A stretch of DNA of 64,000 nucleotides from Uloborus plumipes (GCA_038373865.1 JAXGGA010002010.1:1-64000), one strand, 5' to 3'. Counted from the first letter of the stretch, positions 9,899-24,214 are shown. The notes: generated from the sequence alone by a model not told the origin. A program made the numbers and translations.

Positions 9899-10172
9899 CA
9901 AGGGCGGATACAAGGGAGGGGCGATCGCCCCTCCCTTGAGGGACTCTTTTCCCGCAATTTTTCGACTTTGAAGTTCAAAAAAGAAAATTTTAGATGGTTT
10001 GCGATGATACTATGAGAAGTCGTTGGGATTCGGGGTTCTGATCTGGATTTTTTTCGAAATTGAAGACCGAAACATTTGTAATAAACATGTGGTAAAACAA
10101 AGTGAAGGGGGGCAAGTAGAAAAAAAAAAAAACAATCGCCCCTCCCTTGGAACATTTCTGGATCCGCCCTTG
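9899..10172. mobile_element. hAT MITE with 8-bp duplication TTTCAAAG
   Basis: The 274-bp element starts CAAGGGCGGATACA and ends GGATCCGCCCTTG. TTTCAAAG occurs on both sides (9891-9898 and 10173-10180). A subterminal palindrome, GGGAGGGGCGATCGCCCCTC, follows the left end and recurs partly at the right. No transposase is encoded, so it would depend on a hAT transposase from elsewhere. Confidence 0.85.
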
Positions 10173-10963
10173 TTTCAAAGGTACTGTGGTGACGTTGATT
10201 AGGATCCATTGTCGTTATTCCAATGAAGGTTTTACGGAAGTGTTAAACTTCTTCCAGAGAAATATTTCAGGGATTGTTTTCCTTCACAAGCTTATGGAGA
10301 ACTTCAGGAGTTGTTTTCCGTCAGGAGATTTTATGGAATTATCTCCCTTGTGCTCTTGAAAACTTACAGGGATTATTGATCTCATTTTAATAAGAACTTT
10401 TATAGAATTGTCGTTATTTCAATATGCGTTTTGAGAAACTGTTGTCTTTCTGACTGAGAAAATTTTTAGGGTTTGTTCACCATAAGATTTCCATGGATAT
10501 TTTCCTCACTCTGGTGAGATTTTAGATAGACTGTTGATCTCATTTTATGAGAATTTTTAAGGTCCCCTTTTTCCCTGTTTGAATGGTCGTTTTAACAGGG
10601 GGATCCTCGTTCAGTTTAGAATTGTCCTTATGCAATGGTGCTTTAAGGAACTATTAGCCTTCGTCCAGACAACATTTTTTGGAGACTGATTTCTCATTCG
10701 ATTAGGTTTTTCTGAGTAGTCCTAGTTCGAATGAAGATTTTTAGAAAGCTACCCTTTTTCTCTTGACGTTTCAAGGAACTATTGCCATTCGTCCAAAGAA
10801 CGTATTTAGGGCTTGTTGACGCTGACTTAAGGAGGTACTTTAGGACTTGTTGTCCCAAAGAGAGTTTTGGGGATTATTTTCCATTGGTGAGAATTTGTGA
10901 AGACTGATCTCATTTTTATGAGAATTTTTGAGGCTGATTTTCAGTTGTCGAATAGGTATTTTC

Positions 10964-11242
10964 CAAGGGTGGATCTAGAAATTTGTCAAGGGAGGGGCGA
11001 TTGATTTTTCTTACTTACTTTTCTTATGCATACTGGTTTGCAAATATTGATCACAAAGGATAAAAGTCTCGAACTTTAACTCCGAAGCATTTCCGGGGAA
11101 ATCCTCAAACCTTCTTCCTCTAAATTCATTAATACTCGTACAAAATTGAACTTTTTTGAACTTAAATATCGAAAAATTAGCGGTGAAGAGTCCCAAGGGA
11201 GGGGCGATCTCGCCTATCACCCCTCTCTTGTATTTGCCCCTG
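10964..11242. mobile_element. hAT MITE with 8-bp duplication GTATTTTC
   Basis: The 279-bp element begins CAAGGGTGGATCTAG and ends TATTTGCCCCTG. GTATTTTC lies on both sides (10956-10963 and 11243-11250). It shares the AAGGGAGGGGCGAT subterminal block with the MITE at 9899-10172, so the two are of one family. It is non-coding. Confidence 0.85.
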
Positions 11243-11379
11243 GTATTTTCAGGACAATCCTAATTCAAATGAGAATTTTCGGAGAGCTGCCCTTATTCTG
11301 AACGAAATATTTAATGATTGTTTTCCTTATTTAGGAGCAGCTTTCCTCATTCTAATGGAGATCCACAGGTTCTTCTTCC

Positions 11380-11620
11380 CCGGTTCAGCTCGTTTCGCAG
11401 CATCACCGAATCACCCCAGTCGCAGTTTGTACCGGCGCCCCGTCCGTCACAAGGGGCGTTCATTTTTTTGTGGCTTGATTTTCCGCTACCCCTTTCGACG
11501 ACGGTCATTAGCCGTGAAGATCTAATGCAGTGGGCATGGTCGGCCGATCGTTTGTATAGAAAGGGTAGGCGCGCTCCCCATGATCGGGGGGAGGGGGAAA
11601 TGATGTGCTCGAACAGTTTT
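11380..11620. other. GC-rich island
   Basis: About 240 bases are GC-rich in a very AT-rich setting. Open frames exist on both strands (119 codons on plus, 99 on minus), but I recognise neither product. The frames may be open simply because stop codons are rare in GC-rich DNA. Confidence 0.3.
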
Positions 11621-14600
11621 TTGGAGATATTTTTTATTTTTTTCATTTTGACATTACAAAACTATAGGCCATTATGAGGTCATTTTCCGAGCCTATTACG
11701 AACTCTTTTATGAGGATAAATACATAACCCTTGTATTAACTCAGTAAAGCGAGATTTAATGACATCTGGATATCGTAAATGAGCAATCAGCCAGCGAGTG
11801 TCCAAAAATGAGGATTTTTAAATTGCCGTAGGAAGTGAAAAACAAACCTAAAGCAGCCGTTAATGAAGCCCTAATTGTAGGTTCATGTAAGTTGTTTCAC
11901 TTATCTTTGATGTTTACGTGATGAGAACATTTTAGACAAGTAGTGAAACTTATATCTGAAGAAATTCACTAAGTCATATATTACATTTCCGTTAAAATTA
12001 GACTACAGTTTTCTTCTGGCTGTACTAACAATAATAATCTAGTAGTGGAATTAGTTGAAAATTTTATTTTCTTCTTTTGGAAATTTTTGTGGCTTCGAAA
12101 TTTCCGGAAATTTTACATCTCTATAATCCCTCCATAACATTAAGATTATATTGTCTGATCTCCATTGTAGATAAAATGTGAAAATATTTGAAGTTGTCAT
12201 TTTCCAACAGCCAAATCATTTTTTTTTTCCTATTTTTAATGATTTTTTCAACTAAATAGTTGCCCAAAACATAATGTTACAGAGCACTTACAGAAAATAT
12301 AAAGATACAAGCTATTTTAGTTCAATTAAAAGCTTCCGGTATCGGTCAGCAGAAACATTTGACAAGTCCAGTGGTTTTGCTCTTCCAGGTCAAAAAAGTA
12401 AAAAAAAAAAAAAAAAAATCTTACGTAAAAAAAAATAATGTCTTATACGACAATATTCATGTGAATTTTTGTAACATTTCTTAATTAACAAGTAAAGTTT
12501 CAATTATTAATTTCTTTATTCATTTATCATTATTACTTAATTAAACACCATCCGTCTTTGCAATTTTTTCTCAATTTTGTAACCTTTCTCGAAAATTTGT
12601 TTTTTTTTTTTATTTCTGACATATAATTAATTAATTACTAAACAGAATTAAATTTAAAAAAAACCCGCAAACGAAAAAGAAAAATAAAGTAAATGTAAAA
12701 AAGAAAAAATCACTGCTCCGCGACCTTTTTCAAGAGCTTTCGCCGATCAAAACAGGTCGAGAAACGCGGATTTAAACCAGTATTTCTGAACCTTTTTTTC
12801 AAACTCCCGAATCGGTAAAAGTAACGGGAAAAAATCCCAGATCGATGAGGTGTATTTATTTTTTACTTATTCATTTTTCTTTTATGAAATAACTTTGCTA
12901 GGTATTAAAGCAGGCACACACAGGTGACTTGTAAGATTGTTTTTACGATTAACTTACCATAGTATTTAAATAATAAAGATCAGTATGGTAATATTTATGG
13001 AAAAATAAATAAATATTTGAGAAAAATATTAACCCACTGTCGGTTCTGGGCGTCTTATCACGTTTATTTAACATGTAATTCTGGAACTGCCGCACCGCGG
13101 GGGGTTAATATTGATCAAAATTAACGTAAGGAACATCGTATGAAGCGGTATTATTTTTGGTTTTGAATAGGGATTTTTGTTTTAATGTGGATAGGTAAGA
13201 ATATCCTAAGACAGATAGCTTTTTCCTGCTGACTGGTTCCATTCTGCCAGAACAAAAGTTCATGTCATCTCTGATTTCTAGACGTCATTCTTTTTCGCCC
13301 CATTACCTCACAGAACCATCACTATCAAGCAGTTGGTCGCTTTAATGTCAAACTCATCTATAAAAAAAAAACTTGTTTTTTATGTACTCTAAGTAAAATA
13401 AGTACTAATCAACGTCAGCTTTTTGAAACTTATAACGGATTTGTTTATTTATTATAACCAACTCATCATAAACCATGTAATATAGGCTCTTGTGCTTCGC
13501 AGTCTTTTCAAAAAAGCACAGAGTTCGCTCTAGGGTGCGGGATTGTGGGATTCCGCAATTTTTTTCTAAATCCCACTTAATAGAAATCCTTTTGTGCGTT
13601 GTTTCCGATGTTCACCATGAGCGGACACGGACATGCATTAAAAAGATAGTGAAAATTCTAGTCTCGGATTTTTATTTTTTACATTTATTTCAAGAAATCT
13701 GGAAATATTAATGGAATGGCTATAATAGTTACAATTGCAAAATTATTATCAATGAACAGAAGAAAATAAAATTTTAATTTTAAAGTGACAGGGAAAAAAA
13801 TTGTGAAGAGATTTTTTTTTTTTTTGATTTACTAAAGGCTTAAAAGACCTTTGAAACTTAAGAGTTTATCTTCCTATCCTAGTTACAACAAATAAAACGT
13901 ATCATATTATTAAACCCATTTTAAGCCGAATCAACACTAAAACTCTATCCTTACCAGATCGGCATTTAATGATTTTTTTTTTTTTTTTTTGAGTGATTGA
14001 TATATTTTTAGAACAATTGAAAGTAGTGCGTAAGCGTACCATAAAGTAAATAATTTACTTTTTCAAAAAATAATCTTGCATGTGTGACAAACTTTGTAAG
14101 TTATTTTATAATGTTAATTTTTCTTCAAACAAATTATTTGTAAACATCATTAAAATAATGATATGCATCTTTGTCTTGAAAACAAATGAAACGTTCTCTT
14201 TCCATGTTATGCTCGTTAAAAAAAATTTGTGCTCCATGGTATATCTGCAAATATTCTGTGAAAATAAATATTTATCTAAAATGTTCAACCAATAAACTGT
14301 TAAAAAAGAAAAAATCCCTCTTAAAATTTTGATCAGGGTGGGAAAAATTTTTCAATGCAGAAACTTGATAAAGAGTTTTCGAAAACTTAAAAAAAAAAAG
14401 AGTTTTAACTAATAATCATTACACTTCATTTTTTGGACAAGAAAATTTAAATTCACAGTCGCTATGATTTGTTCATTATCCATTATAATTTTATTTTCGT
14501 TTTCATCTTCTTTTTCAATTTAACTCTGGAACATTTATTTACTACTTCATTGTCCTCAACTTAAAATTATTATACTTTTAGGTCTTTCGCTATGAATGTA

Positions 14601-15588
14601 AATCTTGTTTGCTTTTATAAAAGATAAGTGTTTCAAAACATCATTGCGCAAGATAACGGTGCTGGAAAAAAAAGCTACGCTTGTTTTTAATTTAGAGAAA
14701 CCAAGGATAAAAATCAACTCATTTTTAAGTTACTGTTTGACGACGTAGAAATGAAGTCGGAACAAAATTAGGAAAGCGGGCAATTCAATTTCCATCAAGT
14801 CTAAGGCTGGCAATGAATAATTATTAGAGCTTTGTGGAAGTATACACCAGGAAGTTAAATATAATTCATTCTTTTATAAGATATGGCGTTTTGTTTACAA
14901 GTGTAACTCGATAACTTATTAATTTTTTGCACTGGACTTAACATTTTTATTTCGGTATCACGTTTCGAGAAAACTAGACCCTGTTCTCATTTGAAATAAA
15001 AAGTAATAAGAAAGGAATAAAACAGCATCAGTAGGTTAATCGTAGCAATTCATTTCAATAAAGCTTGACTTTTTGACAGCATAAGAATTGAACGAATTGT
15101 GTAATCCAACATAGCGCCATCTATAGGGAGTAAGGGAAATCGTTATCACTATTTTTGTTTTTACGTGTGGTACTCTTTCATTTGAAGGAAAATTGGAAAT
15201 TCTCTCAAAACTTATTGACCTATTTTAAAATCATTTAAAACTAAAACACCATTTAACTTAAACCCAAACGATAAAAGTATAGGAACGGCTCTTTTTTTGT
15301 TTTTCTCCATTTTGAAAAAGTTCGGCTTTTTCAAAAAATCTAGTCATTAATATCACACAAATTTTATTTTAAAAATAGTGTTTAAGAATAAAATAAAATA
15401 AACTTAGCGCGGGTTAAGCAGCGGCTTTAACAGTTTTGCAGCTTCAAGCAAAAATTTAAAATGCCACCCTCCCTCCACGATGGAAAGTAATATTAAAAAG
15501 CTTGTTCCAAACAGATCTAAACGAATGTTCTTTCCCGTATACCAACATCGACTATTTAGGATTTCATCGATGTTGTTCTCTTAATAAG
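11621..15588. other. AT-rich non-coding stretch
   Basis: No gene or delimited element is visible. There are A and T homopolymers (for example near 12400, 13813 and 13972). A GCGCCATCTATAGGG phrase near 15113 is of a kind often seen in arthropod dispersed repeats. Confidence 0.6.
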
Positions 15589-15596
15589 ATAAGACT

Positions 15597-15795
15597 CAAG
15601 GGCAGATCCAGCTTCTGGCTAAGGAGGGGGTCATTTTCGGAAAGGGGGGGGGGTCAAAGTGCAATTTTTGGGCAAAAATGGGGGGTTTTGACAATTTTTT
15701 CGTAATATAAGTACCAAAAATGCAATTTTTTTGCTATATTTTGTAGGTTAGGGGGAGGGGGGGTCATGACCCCCCCCCCTCTGGATCCGCGCCTG
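15597..15795. mobile_element. hAT MITE with 8-bp duplication ATAAGACT
   Basis: The 199-bp element starts CAAGGGCAGATCCAG and ends CTGGATCCGCGCCTG. ATAAGACT is duplicated at 15589-15596 and 15796-15803. The interior has G and C runs and a GGGGTCATGACCCC palindrome near the right end. It belongs with the other CARGGGCGGATCCA-ended MITEs here. Confidence 0.87.
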
Positions 15796-16106
15796 ATAAG
15801 ACTACAAATAATGCGAAAAGAACTTCTTTGACATTTAAAACTGATTTCTTAAAACAAAATATACCGCTCTCATCAGATGAAATTGATGCGTAAAAAATAA
15901 CTGAATGAACACACACAAATATAAATAAAAAAAATGAAAAAATAAATAAATAAAGTAATAGCACGTTTTAAACAATGCAGCTGATGTATTTTTTTCTATT
16001 AAAAAAATTTTAAACGCTTTCAAATTAAATAAATATATAAATAAACAGAAATAAAAAGCACATTAAAGTAATTACGAGTACATTTTATCACAAAAAAGGT
16101 TTTAAA

Positions 16107-16285
16107 CAGGCCCGCCATTTCGGGTTCAGGGATCGTCAATTGCCCCCCCCCCCTTGATTTTGGAAAACCAATGCATTTACATGTAAGTAGGCGTGGTTTT
16201 GGCCATTTTTTGGCAAATATACATTGTATATACATACACCCTTTGCCCCCTCCCTCCCCTGGAAAAATTTGAAATGACGGTCCTG
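16107..16285. mobile_element. hAT MITE with 8-bp duplication GTTTTAAA
   Basis: The 179-bp element starts CAGGCCCGCCATTTCGGG and ends GAAATGACGGTCCTG. GTTTTAAA lies on both sides (16099-16106 and 16286-16293). Its interior resembles the minus-strand copy near 57190-57345, and its right end resembles the block at 590-640. Confidence 0.85.
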
Positions 16286-19200
16286 GTTTTAAAAAAGGTA
16301 AAAGTAAATTGAAAAAAAAAACTTCTTTGAGGGAGACGGGGGTAATATAGTGGTCCGAATTTCATTCCTCCGGAAAAAATAAAATAATTGTTTTGAATAA
16401 TTTTGTATAGTTAGTTTTGCAATAAAAAGCTCAATTGAGTAATTGAAAAATTCAGTACACTATATACTCTGGTTGTAAAAAATTTCTGTTTTCATACAAC
16501 CTGCATGACTTAACATAAAAAAAAAGTAAGAACAGGTAATTGTATGAGAACATTTGCATTTGTATATCATCCGAGTCCGATTAGTAACTACCTGAGGCAA
16601 AAGCATTTTCCTGTCAATTTGCTTTCCTGCCTCAGTACCCTTTCAGCAGTGAAGTCAGATTTATGTTCGTATAGATATGCTTATGCAGTCCGGAATGCAC
16701 AAATTAAAAGATCTTCAATGTATGAACTCAAATATGCACTAAAAATATGCACATACTGAAAATGAAAAAAAAATATGAACTAGTACGTTTATCTACGTAT
16801 GTGAAAATAGAAGAATTAGATCTGAATTAAAACGAAGAAATGTTTTTTTTATCCTTCATTCGTTATTTAGGCGATTAATATATATCAAACTGTTATTTAT
16901 ACAAAAAATAATGTGCACAGTAATTACTTTGATTTCTATAAATCGCAATATTTTCAACGAAGTTTTCGTTTGTTAGGGATTGCTTTTTGTCCTTTAATAT
17001 CATTGCTGAAGATGAAAATATCCTTTCAAGTACTGCGTACGTTGGGCAGTTTTTGGAACACTTAACTTTATCCTGGACTATAAAATATCAGTTGAATAAC
17101 TCGTAGCCTTACAGTTAAAAATACTTTCTATCTCTTTCCCCTTAGTACACACCCCTTCCTCCTCCTCAAAATAAATAAATAAATAAAATAAATAAAAATA
17201 ATAGAGTTGTTGAAATTTTCAAGGACTTTTTAAAAAAATATTGATGTTTCTCTCGTGGTCAAAAACTTTTTACATAATCAGATATCGAGCTCTTAATGAA
17301 TATGAATTTATTTCTTTAGGACTTAGGCATTTCAGACAGTCAAACTCATTTACATCGAGCTCGAAGGGATAGCTATATTTGCTGTTTGTAACCAAGCGCT
17401 CGTAACAAACGGGCTCATGAAAAAAAATCATAAAAATTCTTACCTATTATCTTCATTTGAATTTTTTAAATTTCTGTACAATAATTTTGAACAACTTGTC
17501 GACTCACATTTTATAAGGGAGAGTTTTTTCTTAAAGGGAGGATTTGTGACTCATCAGGAGCTTTCATTTAACTTCGGAAATATTAAAGGAATTTTCCCAA
17601 GAAAGTATTTAGAAGTAACAATTCGATAAAGATTACATGAATCATAAAAGTCTTGCTTGCTTTAAGGGGAGTTTGATCGCTGAAAACGAGCTATGCTCTT
17701 ACGGATTTAACACTGTATCAACCGAACATTTCTGATTTCCTCGCTGAATCCGGGGTCTCTTTAAATCAGGACTCGTTATAAACGAATTAAGCTGTACACG
17801 AAAATTTCACTAATTATTTTAAAGAGGTGTATTATTTATGCATCTTAAAAACCTTGGGCGCTTAGTACCACAAAACCTGCAGTAGAGGAATACTCCAATT
17901 TAGCCTTTACTCACTTAAAAAAAAAAAAAAACTTTTATGGAAAAGTAGCCTAATAATAGTTCAAAAGAGGCAAATATGATGAAATGAAAAACTCTGTGCA
18001 TTTCAATTTTTACAAAGTTCGTTCATTCTCTGCTTTTTATTTTTAAACGCATCCAGCCCTTCCTTTTCAACCTCACTTTTATATATTTATAGCAAACAGA
18101 ATCTATTTAAATTTATTCAAGCGTGATGTGTTTTTATTTACCATCATTTGCTCAGTTCCTCTTTCTTGGAAGAATGACAAAGCTCTAAGATACTTTCATG
18201 CAAAATATAATTTCTTTCAGAAGCATTCATAAACAAATAACATTTTGTGGTGGAAATTCTTTTTTGTGCGTGTGTTTGGAGACACACTGCTCTAGGCATC
18301 AAAATTTCCAAGAAAGATCGGTATTTCCTTTTATAATCATTTGGTGCACTGCTTTTTTATTATTTTTTTTTACCTTAACTTTTTTTCTTTGCCTGTTTCT
18401 AAGTTTTATCTGTTAGAAATCGTGAAATTAACTGAATTAGTCATTTTTTTTTTCTTTTCGCAAACCAGAATAGGTAGTATACATTTTCACTAAATGGTTT
18501 TCCATGGTCTCGTGACCTTCAATTCTTTGAAAAACAAAATGTTCGCTTTTGACTTTTTTTTTTTTCAACATTTGACAGTTTAATATTTAAGGGAAAATAG
18601 GATTAGGATTAGGAAAATTTCAACGTTATAAAAGTTGTAATATTCCATTTTATTGAAATGAAAATGAACAATCGCTGTTATTCGTCGACTTAAACGTCAT
18701 TCAAATAGAGAGACATATTACTACATTAAATCGCACAAATTGCTGAGAATTGTATACCAGGGGTGGATGAAAATGCATCGGACAAAAGCTGAAAGCTATC
18801 CATAAGCTAACTTCTTTCGCATTGTAAAAGGGGTCCCTAATATCCCCAAAACACGTCTATGCAATTGTTTACAATTTTGCCATTAAAGTTGTAATATTTC
18901 CTTTTACTTTTCTGTGCAAAGGTATTTATTTTTTATTTCTTGTCATGTAAATAGTTTGACTTCAGTTGATGTGCTTGAAGAAATACAAAGAAATAGTAAA
19001 ATTTATTAAAGCGGTTTGTTGCACTCGTTATATATAGCACGCTTGTATTCATAAAGGAACCCAAGACTTTCTCTTTTGTCTTTCTTTTTTCAATTCATTA
19101 TTTTTTACCCACGCCTTTTTCAACACATTAATTGTTTTTAAATGAAATCTTAAAAAATCCAATTTATTTTAGCATTTTCGGTATATAAATTAAAAGCTTT

Positions 19201-22200
19201 AAGTTTCGCTCGTTAAAGCTGTATTGAATATATTAAAACTTTAAAAATAGCCATAATCATAAATTATAGCGTTATTAATGATAACTATTTTCTCATCATC
19301 AAATGAATAAATCTTTTACAGTATTCTACATTTAAAATTTTTCCTCGTGAAAAAAAAAAAGGAAAAAAAAATCATTAAACAAATCCTTCTGCTTTATTAG
19401 AAGTTAATTCTTTCTTAATTAAAGTAAAAATAAATTTATTATTTTTTCAAGTTAATTTCAAGGTGCATAATTTTTTCCCGTACATTGTAACTGTGCGTCC
19501 TTCTCTCCTCCCTTTCCTTTAAGCTATTCGAAAGAATTGAAAAAAAAAATAAACTACCTAAAGAAGATGTTTTCAACATTCCAAAATATTTTTTTTTTAA
19601 TTTGAATTCAATAATTTCGCCAGAAACAATTGAAAGCATAGTACAAAAATAATGACTTACTTAAATTTCTATAACTATTTTCTGATTTTCCATCAATTAT
19701 TGTATGAACCGATGAGAAATGTGTCCAAAAATGGATCTCAGCTTTTTTTGAATGCTAAAAAAAAGTAACATAAAATTTTTTTCGGTTTCTCTCGCCTTCT
19801 CATTTGTCTTAAAACTTAGTCCAATTTATTATTCAACAAAAGCAATGTTTTTCACGAATGGGGAGGGCGGGGGGAGAAGAAAAGGACAAGGAACTAAGGT
19901 AAGAATCGCCACAATGTTTTGTTGCATCAGTTGAAATAATAAACAACATTTAGCAAATAATAAATTTATTTTTTTTAACCATTGATAATCACTTTTCCTG
20001 CAGCGTTTTCTGATCTCTTATAGTTGCTATTTCAGTATGTAAAAAAAGAACATCAATATGATGCAGAGACAATATTTGCGGCAATTCTGTTTTTCCCCCT
20101 GAAATTGTGCCGTAATAACAAAGGTGGAATATATAAAAAAGGTTTGTTCATATTCGTGATGGACTCTGAAAACGAAATGTATAAAATGTTTGCAATAATT
20201 AGCAATAACAAATGATTCGATTTGGAACAAAAAAACTGATCCATTTGCGAAATCGGCTACTCATAGTATTTTAAGAACAAAGAGCACTTTTTGTCAGTGT
20301 CTCTTTTTCTATTCGTACATTTTAAATAAAACATACATGCTTCTCTTACACTAAGCACTACAAGCTTACTCCTCAAATTTCATTTGTTACGAATGAGCAC
20401 CTACACAATCAATGAAATATTCATAAAAGACATAATTCTTTTATCGAAATCCAATAGAAGCTCGTTACCCCTCTCCTGAGAGCTGTAGCATGATTGGGTT
20501 CTTTTGTTCATGCATGTTTAGGCATGTTTGAGTAGGAATTAGAAAGAAAATGGCTGTTTATTGTTATTTCGAACGATTATCGTGACTCTGGCTACAAGCC
20601 TTATTAATGCAGCTGCTGATACTTTGGCTTCACAAAATGTCTCTTTTTTGGAGCGGTTTTAGTCGGTGCGTTGTTTTTATGACAATGATGCTGTTCGGTT
20701 TTTATTGGCAGTTGGGAGATGTGTTTTAATATTTATGGCCCTTGCTGTATTGAAAATGTTTTACGTGTATGTAAGATACTTTACAAAATAAACCGAAGCT
20801 TGTACTTGCTGAACAACTGCGTTTTTATTCTATAAATAAAAGTATTTGCGGTACACTAATCTAAATGATACCTCAATGTTGAAAGAAATGACAATTTTAC
20901 GATTTGTATTTTAGCTGTCGTTGATTTTGCATAGTTATCAATCTGACATTCGATGTTTGCTACTGTGGGAATTTCTACGAGTGCATTCAAATATATTTTC
21001 TTTAATTTTGAAAATGTTGCAACTTTTGCTCCCCCTTCAAAGTTTTAGATTTTAGTGTTATTTAACATCTTTATGCTATTTTTCTAGAAACAGTAGTAAG
21101 TAGAAGATGCTCTCATAGGGTAATTCCCGTTTTCTACTGCAATAATGTTGAATTTTGTAAGATAAATAAATAAATAAGACGGCTCCTGTTTACTTATATG
21201 ACTATCAGTACACAATGAAATAATTATTTACAAATTTGAAATGAGTAATAGTTGTGCCTATGGTATGAGAAAGTACATTTTGTAGAAAAATACGAAAAAA
21301 AGAAACTTTTTCTGATTATGAACATATTTATTAACTCATTTAATGGGAAAAATATTTTGAGCAAAACAAAAGAAAGAAGAAAATCTTGTAGACTAGACAT
21401 TGTTTTGTGAACAACCAAATTTAGTTTGCGAAATTTTGCACATAAATTCTTGATTTCATCAGTCAATTATTTATGCATTATGAACCAACTAAATAAAAAC
21501 TCCGTAAGTTTTTCTTTCTTCAATACGAAATAATTATTTCGATGTAAATATTACTTTTTTTATTCTTGATTTTCCGAGAATTTTGTTTTTAAAATATTGT
21601 TAAGACTTAATCCTCAATTTGTGTTAAATTTACCCCTGTTAACCCCGATAACCTGACCTTTTTTCTTACAGTATATTGTTTATAGCGCTATGTGTTAATC
21701 TATACTTTAATTAAATATCGTACTCAATGCTCCAGATCTTACTTTTTACTAGCGTATTTTGTAACACTATTTATTGGTTAAATTTCGTACTAAAGGGTCT
21801 GTTTGGCGAACTTATTATTTAATTAATTGTTTTATTTTTATGCAGGGGCGGATACTGAAATAGTTCCGAAGAGGAAAAACTGACTCTCCGTTGAAAAAAA
21901 GTTTCATAAAAGTTTCTGCCAGTTTTTCAAAGCTATTTTTTGGATCCTTTTAAAACCAATTCATTTATTTTAAAATGCAGAAAAATTACACATAAATAAA
22001 CTTCTGATGAAGAAGTACAATTCCTTTTTTTAAGCCAACTAAACACTAAAACCCAGACATAATTTAACAAAATAAATATTTTCATAATGAGAAAAACATA
22101 AGAACTAGGTCAGCAAACGGACTCATAGCCTCATGGCAAGCTTTAATAGATATTTAATGATGTTTTCTTCCCGCGAAGGATTCACTGGACACGGTGACTC

Positions 22201-23039
22201 TTGGATGTCAAAGCACTTGATTTATCCCGCTGTCTCACTTTTTGTGACACGCTATCTCGATTTGTTTTCACGATTGGCATACGCTACAATATAAAAAATT
22301 AAATTCACGTATGCCGGCATTTTTCTCATCTAAATTGCGTTTGGTTTTTATTGTCGCGGTTAGAAATTCGTAAGCAACCAACTTATTTTCTATAGGCTTG
22401 AAATGACAGCTGCGGTAATGCGTTCTTAGAATCGTAGGTGACTCTTTAAGTGTTTAATACCGGCAAAGTCGTGGTGAGTAGCAGTAGTATCTAAATATAA
22501 TTGAACTAGTTTAATACTATCCAATTTAATACGATCAAGCTTCATAGGAGTAAGGATATTGATCCAACTTCTCTTTCTTTTTTAAACTTCAAGTACGCAA
22601 ATGTTTGGTTTATACGTGGTTAATTTCAAGGCTTTAATATAATTGAGTTATCCGCAAAGTTTTTTGTGGATCTCATATAGGAAAAAACGGAAAAAAGGTG
22701 CCAATAAGGAAAATCAAATTCTAGCATTCAAATGTTTTATAGCTGAAATCATTCATGAAAATAATTTGCATAAACTTTTTTAAATATTTATTTTTCATCT
22801 ATTAGCTTTTACTATTTATTTCTAAAATTTGGTTATCTCTCTTATTTTATTCTCTGAAAAAATCTAATTTATTCATAACAAAGAAAAGGGGGTGGGGAGA
22901 CACACACCAACATTCAACGAAAATAACTGAATTTCTCTGCATCACTATTCATTTTTGTCACGGTAATTTATTTATGAATTAAAATTCGAACGTAGATACT
23001 TCAAAATTGAATCATATCTAATCGACTATTTGTTATAAA

Positions 23040-23260
23040 AGGAGCGGAAATACTGTTTATGAAGAAATGCTCGTGGAAAGTGGCTCCAAGCTATGCTTTG
23101 AAGAGATGCAGGAAAGATGGATTTACAGAGTGTCACCAAGAGGCGCTGAACCTCGCTATCGTTAAAATAAATAATCAATGGAAGCTCCGCCAATTACCGC
23201 TAAACTGACATTCCCTCGTTTCATGGTACCAAATGCTTTCGAAAGTGTTTGTTGATTCTC
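23040..23260 (+). other. GC-richer island with a short open frame
   Basis: A plus-strand frame starting at the ATG at 23059 stays open for about 50 codons, with a more protein-like composition than its surroundings. I recognise no product or domain. It could be an exon fragment, a conserved non-coding element or chance. Confidence 0.2.
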
Positions 23261-24214
23261 ACAGTTTTTTTAGACCATTCTCAACTATTCAAGATTGCGA
23301 GTACTGGCAGTGCGGCACTTGTCCTTTTTGAGGTTTGCAAAGGCTCTTTTTAAAGTATCTTTGCCTCTTTTCTTTTTCTTCCGTCGAAAAAAAGTGTAAA
23401 AAATGAAATTTGAACTAAAGAAAAGAAAAGAGTAGAAAATGGTGTCGTAAATGCACCTTTTTGTTGACTTGACATTCCCTGTAATTGATTTAAAAATTTA
23501 TGAAAATAATTAAAAAACCAAATACTCTGCCTTGTACTGCAGAACAAAAAAGTTTGTCTTGAATAATACAAAACATTATGTTTTTGACGAGCAATAGTAA
23601 TGAGTTGAAAAAAAGCAAACTGCGGAAACTTGGGCATTTACCCAATATTTATTTTCTTTTGCACTTGAGCATGATTTGGAAAAATTATTACGTAGTTTTA
23701 CTCTTTTTTGTTGGTTTTTCCAAACAAATTGACAGTTACCTAACTTGAAGTATAAGTGATTTGTTCACAGTTGTAAATCTTCAGACTCTATTCTACTGGA
23801 TATGATATTATATTACATAGTGCTTTATACATATCAATCTATAACTTGGCAGTTAATTTATTTCTCTGGACAGAATACCATGGAATCTTTTTCCCCATTT
23901 TAGATCTCTTAACTCTTCTCTCAAATGGGAGATGTGATGTGAGAAAAAATAAATGCTTACCCGTAAAGTTTAGCTGGATAATTTCCCTCTATTAATCAAG
24001 CAAAATTGATACACAACATAATAAACCTATGCTAACACATTGAAACTTGCTAGCACACTAACAACATTGGTGTAAAACCATCAATTTTACTCTAAGAGTA
24101 AGGCTAAATATAAATCTATGCGTTGCACATTCAGCTATTAAAAAAAACATTTGAATGTGATTCTAAAGATGTTCCATTGAGCATTACCGTATATAAAAAA
24201 GAGGGACATGTCAA

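Larger units (their letters stand above)
9740..11360. repeat. Strongly decayed tandem repeat (old minisatellite)
   Basis: Outside the two MITEs, this stretch repeats a loose phrase many times: a GAGAATTTTTAGGG-like start, then GATTGTT-like, then CCTCATTCTAATGAGA-like sequence, at intervals of very roughly 40-60 bases. Examples are near 9795, 10260, 10320, 10470, 10550, 10720, 10905 and 11270. Copies are too diverged to align exactly by eye. The MITEs at 9899-10172 and 10964-11242 inserted later, and the gypsy element sits at the left edge. Confidence 0.5.

Noticed and set aside
9799..10209. 136-codon minus-strand frame
   Set aside because: It spans a hAT MITE and its flanks; the frame is interrupted by transposon boundaries and is not protein-like.
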